Shown piece after piece: positions 57,842-64,000 of a DNA stretch of 64,000 nucleotides. Numbering within the stretch: position 1 is the first letter of the stretch; each line of letters opens with the position of its first letter. The stretch covers positions 1 through 64,000 of the forward strand of contig NZ_JHWD01000003.1 of NCBI RefSeq assembly GCF_000622225.1, read 5' to 3'. The translations under genes were made by a program, and so were the position numbers. This DNA comes from Roseomonas mucosa ATCC BAA-692. Lineage in GTDB: Bacteria > Pseudomonadota > Alphaproteobacteria > Acetobacterales > Acetobacteraceae. The notes under the pieces are model-generated. The model made no database searches and had not been told where the DNA came from. It was given only the letters and a program-made list of their open reading frames with translations.

Positions 57842-57869
57842 GGAAAGATGGAGGATTGTCCATCTTTCC
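57842..57869. repeat. Perfect 11-base inverted repeat upstream of terC
   Basis: GGAAAGATGGA and TCCATCTTTCC form a perfect stem around GGATTG. There is no T tract after it. It lies 181 bases before the terC start in a 315-base gap without genes, so an operator or a 5'-leader RNA hairpin is possible. Confidence 0.6.
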
Positions 57870-58049
57870 ACCCGATCCGGGCCCCTCTGGCGTCCTGGCG
57901 GATCGGCCGGCCTGCTCTTCGGACAGGGCCGGGCGAGTTCCGCCACCGCGATGTCGGATCATCTTTCGCGCAACCGGGCCCGGCGCGCATCCAGAACATC
58001 CGCACGCGGATTCTGCCGTCCGGCCCTTTGAGAGGAGGAGCCACCCGGC

Positions 58050-59075
58050 ATGGAGGCCTCGCCGCTTTTCTGGATCCTGTTCAACGCGGGCGTTCTCGGC
58101 CTGCTGCTGCTCGACCTCGGCGTCTTCGCCAGGAAGGACGCCAGCGGCGCCCCCGCGCCCGTTCCCGTGCGCACCGCGCTGATCAAGTCCGCCGCCTATG
58201 TCGGCCTGGCGGTGCTGTTCTTCCTCTGGATGCGGATGAGCTACGGCCTCACGCCCGAGGAACGCGCGACCAACAGTTTGGAATTCCTTACCGGCTACCT
58301 GATCGAGTGGTCGCTCTCGGTCGACAACATCTTCGTCTTCGTCCTGCTCTTCGCCCGCTTCGGCGTGCCGGCGGCCTACCAGCACCGCGTGCTGTTCTGG
58401 GGCATCCTGGGGGCGCTGGTGATGCGCGGCGTGATGATCCTGGTCGGCACGGCGCTGCTGCGCGAGTTCGACTGGCTGATGGTGGTCTTCGGCCTGTTCC
58501 TGGTCTGGTCCGGCTGGAAGATGCTGCGCTCGGCCGAGGCGGAGCACGATCCGGCCGACAGCAGCGTGCTGCGCTGGATGCGCGCGCGCCTGCCGGTGAC
58601 GGAGGGCTTCCGCGGCAATGCCTTCACCGTGCGCGAGGCGGGCCGGCGGATGGTCACGCCGCTGCTGCTTGTGCTGGTGCTGATCGAGCTGACGGACCTG
58701 TTCTTCGCGCTGGACAGCATCCCGGCGATCTTTGCCGTCTCGACCGACCCGTTCATCGTCTACACGGCGAACGTCTTCGCCATCCTGGGCCTGCGGGCGA
58801 TGTACTTCGCCCTGGCGGGGATCATCCACCGCTTCCACTACCTGAAGCACGGGCTCTCGGTCGTGCTGATGATCGTGGGCGCGAAGATGCTGGCCAACTG
58901 GTATGCGGGCGGCAAGGCGGTGCCGGTGGAATACGCGCTGCTGCTGACCGGCACGATCATCGCCGGCTCCATCGCCCTGTCGCTGTGGAAGACCCGCAAC
59001 GACCCGCCCCAGGACGTGGCGCACCAGGGGAGCGCGCCGGAGAAGGCCGAGGCGCTGACCGGCAAGGCCGGCTGA
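58050..59075 (+). CDS. TerC family membrane protein (Alx-like)
   Basis: A 341-residue integral membrane protein with about seven to nine helices. LLLDLGVFARKD and EWSLSVDNIFVFVLLFARFG carry the conserved Asp and the S-V-D-N-I motif, and LTDLFFALDSIPAIFAVSTDPF the second acidic motif, typical of TerC/Alx. Relatives export Mn2+ or function in tellurite resistance and in metalation of secreted proteins. [11 protein letters not shown] precedes ATG 58050 at 58032-58040. Confidence 0.93.
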   Translation: MEASPLFWILFNAGVLGLLLLDLGVFARKDASGAPAPVPVRTALIKSAAYVGLAVLFFLWMRMSYGLTPEERATNSLEFLTGYLIEWSLSVDNIFVFVLLFARFGVPAAYQHRVLFWGILGALVMRGVMILVGTALLREFDWLMVVFGLFLVWSGWKMLRSAEAEHDPADSSVLRWMRARLPVTEGFRGNAFTVREAGRRMVTPLLLVLVLIELTDLFFALDSIPAIFAVSTDPFIVYTANVFAILGLRAMYFALAGIIHRFHYLKHGLSVVLMIVGAKMLANWYAGGKAVPVEYALLLTGTIIAGSIALSLWKTRNDPPQDVAHQGSAPEKAEALTGKAG

Positions 59076-59085
59076 CCCTGGAACG

Positions 59086-59109
59086 GGCTGGCCGTCCATG
59101 GCCGGCCCG
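59086..59109. terminator. Hairpin between convergent genes
   Basis: GGGCTGGCC and GGCCGGCCC pair around GTCCAT with one G-T wobble, just after the terC stop. No T tract follows, so the terminator call is tentative. Confidence 0.35.
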
Positions 59110-59143
59110 CCTTGCCCCGCGCCGGGGCGGGGCGGTGTCCGTC

Positions 59144-60472
59144 TCAGGCGACGAGGACGATGCGCAGGTCATTGACGTTGGTCAGCGTGGGGCCGGTCAC
59201 CACCAGGTCGCCCAGGGCGGCAAAGAAGCCGGTGGCGTCGTGCAGCGCCTGGGCCTCGCGCGCATCGAGGCCGAGCGAGCGGGCGCGGGCGAGCGTGTCG
59301 GGCGTGGCCAGGGCGCCCGCGGCCTCCTCCACCCCGTCGATGCCGTCGGTGTCGCCCATCAGCGCCCAGGTGCCGGGACGGCCCGCGGCGGCGAGGGCGA
59401 AGCCCAGCAGCGCCTCGGTGTTGCGGCCGCCGCGCCCGGGGCTGGGGTGGCGGATCGTCACCGTGGTCTCGCCGCCCGACAGGATGACGCAGGGCTTCGG
59501 CGCCGGGATGCCGTGGTCGGAAACCGAGCGCGCGATGCCGGCCAGCACCGTGCCCAGCTCGCGCGCCTCGCCTTCCAGCGCATCGCCCAGGATGATCGGA
59601 TGCAGCCCCTCGGCGGCGGCGGCCCCGGCCACCGCCTGCAGCGCCATCATCGGCGTGGCGATCAGGCGGAACTCGCTGCGGGCCAGGCGCGGGTCGCCCG
59701 GCTTGGGCACCGCGTCGGCCGCCGCGGCGAGGTGGCGGGCCACGGCGGCGGGCTGGGCGATGTTGAAGCGCTTCAGGATCGCATAGGCCTCGGCATAGCC
59801 CGCGCCCTCCGGCATGGTGGGGCCGGAGGCGATGGTGCCGGGATCGTCGCCCGGTACGTCGGAGATGGCCAGCGTCACCACCCGCGCCGGATGGCAGGCC
59901 GCCGCCAGCCGCCCGCCCTTGATGGCGGAGAGGTGCTTCCGCACGATGTTCATGTCGCCGATCGTGGCGCCGGAGGCGAGCAGGGCGCGGTTGACCGCCT
60001 GCTTGTCGGCCAGCGTCAGCCCGGGGGCGGGCAGGGAGAGCAGGGCCGAGCCGCCGCCCGAGGCCAGGAAGATCACCAGGTCCTCCGCCGCGAGCCCGTC
60101 GGTCAGCGCCAGCATCCGCCGCGCCGCCGCCTCGCCCGCCGCGTCGGGGACGGGGTGGCTGGCCTCGACGATCTCGACATGGCGGGTGGGCACGGCATGA
60201 CCGTAGCGGGTGACGATGAGGCCCGACAGCGCGACGTCGGGCCAGGCTTCCTCCAGCGCCTGGGCCATCAGCGCCGAGGCCTTGCCGGCGCCCAGCACCA
60301 GCACGCGGCCCGAGCGCGGCTTCTCCGGCAGGTGCCGCGCCAGCACCGCCCGCGGGTCCGCCGCCCGCAGCCCGGCCTCGAAGAGCTTCCGGACGGTCCG
60401 CCGCGCCCATTGATCGCTGGCTTCGGCGGGCACCGGTTGCGGCCGGTCCTGCGAGGCTTCGGATTCACGCAT
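59144..60472 (-). CDS. Glycerate 2-kinase (DUF4147/MOFRL type)
   Basis: A 442-residue class II glycerate kinase. VLVLGAGKASALMAQALEE, IFLASGGGSALLSLPAPGLTL and NIVRKHLSAIKGGRLAAACHPA are N-terminal domain motifs, with the catalytic Lys candidate in RKHLS. The C-terminal MOFRL domain has LSGGETTVTI and GDTDGIDG. It makes 2-phosphoglycerate from D-glycerate, linking sugar-acid or serine-cycle carbon to glycolysis. The tartronate semialdehyde reductase often paired with it is not adjacent. Confidence 0.92.
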   Translation of the reverse strand: MRESEASQDRPQPVPAEASDQWARRTVRKLFEAGLRAADPRAVLARHLPEKPRSGRVLVLGAGKASALMAQALEEAWPDVALSGLIVTRYGHAVPTRHVEIVEASHPVPDAAGEAAARRMLALTDGLAAEDLVIFLASGGGSALLSLPAPGLTLADKQAVNRALLASGATIGDMNIVRKHLSAIKGGRLAAACHPARVVTLAISDVPGDDPGTIASGPTMPEGAGYAEAYAILKRFNIAQPAAVARHLAAAADAVPKPGDPRLARSEFRLIATPMMALQAVAGAAAAEGLHPIILGDALEGEARELGTVLAGIARSVSDHGIPAPKPCVILSGGETTVTIRHPSPGRGGRNTEALLGFALAAAGRPGTWALMGDTDGIDGVEEAAGALATPDTLARARSLGLDAREAQALHDATGFFAALGDLVVTGPTLTNVNDLRIVLVA

Positions 60473-60810
60473 GCGGGCGGCCCTTCCGGAGGATCAGGTG
60501 TTGGCGCTGTGGATAGCGTCGCGGGCCGCCCCGGTCACCTCCTTCGTGGTCGCCTTGCCGTCCGGCTCGAAGGTGAGGGGAGCGCTGGCGGTCACCCCGC
60601 TCCACCGCCCGCATCAGCCACGCCGCGGTCTTCTTTCCGCGAAAAACCCACTGGCCGGTGTCACATCCGCGCGGCCCTGCTCGCCGGACGGGGCGCCCTG
60701 GGTGCCAGGAAGGCTGCCTGGAAAGGCCGGCCGGCGGAACCGCCCGGGGAGGCTGGCGAAGCGGGGCGGGCGATGCCACTTGTGCCCCCGGACGCATTCC
60801 GGAGGACCGC
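60473..60810. other. Intergenic region with a possible gene fragment
   Basis: These 338 bases contain no clear gene. On the minus strand 60595-60494 a 33-residue frame (including TFEPDGKATTKEVTGAARD) reads like the tail of a real protein but has no body upstream: a stop lies in frame a few codons earlier. It may be a gene remnant. Confidence 0.4.
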
Positions 60811-61158
60811 ATGCCCGCACCGCAGCCCGAGGCCGCCATCGACACCGGCGCCGCCGCGAACCTCACGCCGGAGCAGCGCGAGGCGCTGGAGGCCGCCGCC
60901 TTCCGCAAGCTGGTGGCGCATCTGCGCGCACGGAGCGATGTGCAGAACATCGACCTGATGAATCTCGGCGGCTTCTGCCGCAACTGCATGTCCCGCTGGT
61001 ATCGCGAGGCCGCCGCCGACCGGGGCATCGGGATGGCCGATCCCGATGCGCGGGAGGCGATCTATGGCATGCCCTATGACGAATGGCGGGCGCGGCACCA
61101 GCGCGAGGCGACGGCGGAGCAGAAGGCCGCCTTCGCCGCCGCGAATCCCGGCCACTGA
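60811..61158 (+). CDS. DUF1244 family protein
   Basis: A 115-residue protein. RKLVAHLRARSDVQNIDLMN, LGGFCRNCMSRWYREAAADR and YGMPYDEWRARHQ are diagnostic of DUF1244, a small soluble proteobacterial family with a conserved C-R-N-C pair that might bind a metal. GGAGG lies 5 bases before ATG 60811. It probably shares a transcript with the EI24 gene 24 bases later. Function unknown. Confidence 0.9.
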   Translation: MPAPQPEAAIDTGAAANLTPEQREALEAAAFRKLVAHLRARSDVQNIDLMNLGGFCRNCMSRWYREAAADRGIGMADPDAREAIYGMPYDEWRARHQREATAEQKAAFAAANPGH

Positions 61159-61182
61159 GGCCGGGGGAGCGACGCGACGCGC

Positions 61183-61902
61183 ATGTCCGCCGTTCTTGCG
61201 AGCCTTTGGCTGCCCTTCCGGCAACTGGGCGATCCCGGCTTCCGGGGGCCGCTGTGGAAGGGGCTGCTCGGTGCCGTCCTGAGCTTCGGCCTGCTGGTCT
61301 GGCTCGCCGACCGGGGGCTGTCCGCCCTGGCCGGCATGGCGGGCGGCGAGGGCTGGATCGCCACGCTGTCCGGGGTGCTGGGCGGGCTGCTGGTGCTCTT
61401 CTCGGCCATCTGGCTCTTCGTGCCGATCGTGCTGGCCATCGCCGGGTTCTTCACGGACCAGGTGGCGGAGGCGGTGGAGCGCCGCTTCTATCCCTGGCTG
61501 CCGCCGCCCTCCGGCGGTGCCTCCCTGGCGGCGCAGGCGCGCTACAACCTGCGCCTGACGTTGCAGGTGCTGCTGCTGAACCTCGTCCTGCTGCCGCTGG
61601 CCTTCGCCCTGCCGGTGGTGGGCGCGGCGCTGCTCTGGGTCGTGGCCGCCATCGCGCTGGGCAACGGGCTGTTCGAGGGTGTGGCGCAACGGCGCATGAC
61701 CGTGCCCGCCGCGCGGCTGCTGCGCCGCCGCCGCCGGGTGCAGGTCTTCCTTCTGGGCGCCGTCCTCGCCGCCCTGGCCGTGGTGCCGGTGGCGAACCTG
61801 CTGGTGCCGATCCTCGGCACGGCCGCCATGACCCACCTGCTCCATCGCGGCCAGGATTCGCTGACGCCGCCGGAACGCGCGGTGCCGGCCCGCGCGGCCT
61901 GA
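61183..61902 (+). CDS. EI24 domain membrane protein (CysZ-like)
   Basis: A 239-residue protein with four or more membrane helices: WKGLLGAVLSFGLLVWLA, LLVLFSAIWLFVPIVLAIAG, LQVLLLNLVLLPLAFALP and FLLGAVLAALAVVPVANLL. The layout matches the EI24/CysZ family; CysZ is a sulfate permease in enterobacteria. Whether this member moves sulfate is not clear because no cys genes are near. Confidence 0.82.
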   Translation: MSAVLASLWLPFRQLGDPGFRGPLWKGLLGAVLSFGLLVWLADRGLSALAGMAGGEGWIATLSGVLGGLLVLFSAIWLFVPIVLAIAGFFTDQVAEAVERRFYPWLPPPSGGASLAAQARYNLRLTLQVLLLNLVLLPLAFALPVVGAALLWVVAAIALGNGLFEGVAQRRMTVPAARLLRRRRRVQVFLLGAVLAALAVVPVANLLVPILGTAAMTHLLHRGQDSLTPPERAVPARAA

Positions 61903-61917
61903 CGGGCACCGCCCGTA

Positions 61918-62949
61918 TCAGCCCGCCAGCGGTTCCTCGCCGCTGCGCAGGATGGCCTCGACGATGCTCTGGACCTCGTAGGCTTCTTCCAGCGTGGCGA
62001 GGTGGTGCGCCTCGCCACGGGTCATGCGCGCCACGCCGTCGAGCTGGCGTTGCAGCGTCAGCGGGCGGGCGCGTTCATGCGGCATGGCGGAAGGGTCGCC
62101 CTGCCAGGTGCCGGCCGTGTCGCGGCGCTCCGCCAGGGCCCAGTTCCGCAGGCGCACGGCGCCCGAAGCGCCGGTGGCGATGAAGCTGTTGGCCTCGTCC
62201 TCCGCGACCCGCCCGACCGAGCCCGTCAGGCTGAGCGGCAGGCCCCCGGCGGTGAGCCGGGCCTCGATGGCGCGCTCGCTGCGCCCGGCCTCGGGAAAGA
62301 GCGCCCGGGCCTGGAGCAGCACCAGCGGCCCGAAGAGGCGCCGCGCCAGGAACAGGAAATGCGACACGACCTCCCGCGTGAAGCCGCCCTGGGCGGGGCC
62401 GTCGAGCCAGCCGGCGGCGGCATGCTGCCAGCCGCGCGGCCAGCGGGCGAAGTCGGCGGCGATGGCCAGGCTCTCCACCTGCCCGATGGCGCCCCCGGCC
62501 AGCCATTCGCCCAGCCGCTCCACCGTGGGCGAGGAGGCGAAGGGGAAGTTGACGGCGGCGCGGGCGCCCCCAGCCCCCGGCAGGGCATGGGCCTCCCGCA
62601 GGAAGCGTCCGGCATCGGCCACATCCACCGCCAGCGGCTTCTCGCAGAACAGCGCCTTGCCGGCCTTCAGCGCGGCGCGGGCATGGGGCAGGTGGGTGGC
62701 CGGGGGCGAGGCCACGTAGACGCAGTCCGCCGCCTCGATCACCGCGGCCGCGGAGCGCAGGAAGGGCGTGCCGGGAAGCTCGGCCCCGAGGCGCGCGACC
62801 GCCTCCGGCGCCGGGTCCCAGAGGCCCGCGACCTGGACCCTGTCCTGCCCGGCGGCGGCGCGCAGCAGGCGCTCCCCCATGATCCCGGCCCCGATGATGC
62901 CCAGCCGCACCGTTCCGGTGCCCGGCTGGAATGTCCCGGCTTCGCTCAT
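61918..62949 (-). CDS. Gfo/Idh/MocA family oxidoreductase
   Basis: A 343-residue NAD(P)-dependent oxidoreductase. LGIIGAGIMGERLLRAA is the Rossmann motif, LFCEKPLAVD the E-K-P motif with catalytic Lys, and FTREVVSHFLFLARRLFGP includes the substrate-domain His. It differs from the island copy at 14514-15515 (EKPL rather than QKPL). ATG at 62949 is preferred; 62970 is possible. Substrate unknown, probably a sugar or inositol. Confidence 0.87.
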   Translation of the reverse strand: MSEAGTFQPGTGTVRLGIIGAGIMGERLLRAAAGQDRVQVAGLWDPAPEAVARLGAELPGTPFLRSAAAVIEAADCVYVASPPATHLPHARAALKAGKALFCEKPLAVDVADAGRFLREAHALPGAGGARAAVNFPFASSPTVERLGEWLAGGAIGQVESLAIAADFARWPRGWQHAAAGWLDGPAQGGFTREVVSHFLFLARRLFGPLVLLQARALFPEAGRSERAIEARLTAGGLPLSLTGSVGRVAEDEANSFIATGASGAVRLRNWALAERRDTAGTWQGDPSAMPHERARPLTLQRQLDGVARMTRGEAHHLATLEEAYEVQSIVEAILRSGEEPLAG

Positions 62950-63043
62950 CCTCGCCTCATGCCGCATGTCCGGGGCGGAACCTACAGCGGCGGGTGGTGC
63001 TGCCAATGGGGCCAGGGACAGATTCGGGCGCCGTTCCAGGGGC

Positions 63044-63082
63044 GGGGCCATGCGGCGGGGCCATGCGGCGGGGCCATGCGGC
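63044..63082. repeat. Three tandem 13-base repeats
   Basis: GGGGCCATGCGGC is repeated three times without change (63044-63056, 63057-63069, 63070-63082), with a partial match on the left. It lies between the divergent oxidoreductase and the GapR-like gene. The copy number may vary by slippage. Confidence 0.85.
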
Positions 63083-63176
63083 GGGCGGCGGGCTGCCAGA
63101 CAGCCGGGCCGCGGGCGGCGTGTTGGCGGGGACGGCCCCGGCCGCTATACCCGGCGCCTTTCACGGGGGAGAACAT

Positions 63177-63452
63177 ATGTCGGACGTGACCGATCAGGAC
63201 CAGGAGCAGGACACCGATGTCGGCGGCATCGCCGCGGACCGTCTGCGCTCCATCATCGAGCGGGTGGAGCGGCTGGAGGAGGAGCGCAAGGCGCTGGCCG
63301 ACGACATCAAGGACATCTTCGGCGAGGCGAAGTCCGCGGGCTTCGACGTCAAGGTGATCCGGCAGATCATCCGCCAGCGCAAGCAGGAGCCCGCCGAGGT
63401 GGAGGAGCAGGAGACCCTGCTCGACCTCTACCGCCGCGCGCTCGGCATGTAA
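63177..63452 (+). CDS. DUF2312 / UPF0335 (GapR-like) DNA-binding protein
   Basis: A 91-residue helical protein: IAADRLRSIIERVERLEEERKALADDIKDIFGEAKSAGFDVKVIRQIIRQRKQ is the DUF2312 signature, followed by LLDLYRRALGM at the C-terminus. Caulobacter GapR, a member of this family, clamps overtwisted DNA and aids replication. ATG at 63177 has GGGGGAG 5 bases upstream. The arfB-like gene follows 10 bases later. Confidence 0.9.
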   Translation: MSDVTDQDQEQDTDVGGIAADRLRSIIERVERLEEERKALADDIKDIFGEAKSAGFDVKVIRQIIRQRKQEPAEVEEQETLLDLYRRALGM

Positions 63453-63462
63453 GGCGCCGCGC

Positions 63463-63912
63463 GTGGCGCCGGAGGAGGAAGGGCGCGGGAGGCTGATCCC
63501 GATCGATGCCCGGCTGGCGCTGCGCGAGGAGGAGATCACGGAAAGCTTCGTCCGCGCTTCCGGCCCGGGCGGGCAGAACGTGAACAAGGTCTCCACCGCC
63601 GTCCGCCTCAGCTTCGACCTGCGCAACTCGCCCTCGCTGCCCCCGGCGGTGAAGGCGCGGGCCGCCCGGCTCGCCGGGCACAGGCTGACCTCGGAAGGGG
63701 TGGTGGTGATCGCCGCCCAGCGCTTCCGCTCGCTGGAGCGGAACCGCGAGGATGCGCTGGAACGCCTGCTGGAACTGCTGCGCGAGGCGGCGGTGCCGCC
63801 GGTGCCGCGCATCGCGACCCGCGTGCCGAAGGGGGAGAAGCGGCGCCGGGTGGAGGGCAAGGTCCGGCGCGGCGAGGTCAAGCGGCTGCGAGGGAAGCCG
63901 GCGGGGGACTAG
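63463..63912 (+). CDS. arfB: Alternative ribosome-rescue factor / peptidyl-tRNA hydrolase ArfB
   Basis: A 149-residue class-I-release-factor-like protein. RASGPGGQNVNKVSTAV contains the catalytic GGQ motif. RLTSEGVVVIAAQRFRSLERNREDALERL follows. The basic C-terminal tail (VPKGEKRRRVEGKVRRGEVKRLRGK) inserts into the empty mRNA channel of stalled ribosomes. GTG at 63463 is the start. It lacks the codon-recognition domains of RF1/RF2, which supports ArfB (YaeJ). Confidence 0.93.
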   Translation: MAPEEEGRGRLIPIDARLALREEEITESFVRASGPGGQNVNKVSTAVRLSFDLRNSPSLPPAVKARAARLAGHRLTSEGVVVIAAQRFRSLERNREDALERLLELLREAAVPPVPRIATRVPKGEKRRRVEGKVRRGEVKRLRGKPAGD

Positions 63913-63918
63913 GGCGGG

Positions 63919-64000
63919 TCAGTACCGGTCCATCGCCTGCTGCGTCAGCAGGCTGGCGGGCCTCGCGCGGCGCCGGCAGGGGATGCGGGACAGTTCGGCG
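63919..64000 (-). CDS. C-terminal end of an unidentified gene
   Basis: A minus-strand frame enters from the right edge and stops at 63919-63921. The visible tail (RARPASLLTQQAMDRY) looks protein-like and ends 7 bases after the convergent arfB stop, a plausible gene end. Too little is visible to name it. Confidence 0.35.
   Translation of the reverse strand, partial: AELSRIPCRRRARPASLLTQQAMDRY

Noticed and set aside
57735-58049. A yybP-ykoY Mn2+ riboswitch before terC
   Set aside because: The conserved loop sequences of this riboswitch are not visible; only an unrelated 11-base inverted repeat is present.
57824-60958. A 1044-residue open frame on the plus strand
   Set aside because: It runs across terC and antisense to the glycerate kinase gene, is Arg/Gly/His-rich and has no domain. 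High GC content suppresses stop codons in such frames.
63044-63082. CRISPR-like reading of the 13-base repeats
   Set aside because: The units are contiguous with no spacers and are too short.

Overview
The window is GC-rich chromosomal DNA from an alphaproteobacterium. The gene content fits an aerobic, flagellated member of the Acetobacteraceae, probably Roseomonas-like: a DksA with a single Cys, FliX, a GapR-family protein, DUF3126 and DUF1244 proteins, MinCDE and GTG/TTG starts. The lineage is inferred from gene content and composition, not from a marker-gene search. Nothing here looks like a plasmid or prophage. One IS630-family insertion and two decayed gene remnants lie together at 15.5-18.5 kb.

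Region 1 (0.3-15.5 kb) is a large sugar and glycoconjugate island transcribed in two directions from about 7.1 kb. The left arm encodes myo-inositol-1-phosphate synthase, a histidine-type phosphatase, two CgeB-like glycosyltransferases, a UDP-glucuronate-decarboxylase-like SDR and an unusual PRTase-like plus kinase-like fusion. The right arm encodes two nucleotide-sugar SDRs, a GT4 and a third CgeB-like glycosyltransferase, a SAM methyltransferase, a glycoside hydrolase whose barrel halves appear in circularly permuted order, an MDR dehydrogenase and a Gfo/Idh/MocA oxidoreductase. Many genes overlap by 4 bases. I infer one pathway that makes and modifies an inositol-containing or rare-sugar glycoconjugate; the product is unknown.

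Region 2 (15.5-23.9 kb) is a patchwork. It holds a histidine-kinase remnant, a near-perfect Fur box in front of a Tat-exported YncE-like beta-propeller, an ABC-transporter remnant next to the IS630 copy, two small secreted proteins, a hydantoin/carbamoyl amidohydrolase operon and a repetitive histone-H1-like protein. Region 3 (24.0-29.6 kb) is a compact operon combining a RibD-type reductase, an MDR protein, a PTPS-fold protein lacking its usual active-site residues, a GT4 glycosyltransferase and a methyltransferase. It looks like an uncharacterised pterin- or pyrimidine-derived glycoside pathway. An OtnK-like kinase follows.

Region 4 (29.7-38.5 kb) has flagellar genes (flgI, a flgJ-like rod-binding gene, a flgN-like gene and divergent fliX), dksA, a stand-alone fusA with a strong terminator, and a tonB-exbD-exbB operon with a Fur-like box upstream. 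Region 5 (38.6-46.8 kb) carries five queuosine genes in two blocks (queC-queG and queF-tgt-queA) separated by an SDR, a cytochrome c, an Ldh-type dehydrogenase and a DUF3126 gene. Region 6 (47-64 kb) is mainly housekeeping: an M20 carbamoylase, minCDE, rpmJ, a MarR regulator, a Nudix hydrolase, Ada, pyruvate kinase, TerC, glycerate kinase, an EI24 protein, a second Gfo/Idh/MocA enzyme, a GapR-like protein and ArfB.

The strongest candidates for undescribed biology are the Ino1-centred glycan island, with its permuted hydrolase and PRTase-kinase fusion, and the PTPS/RibD/glycosyltransferase operon.
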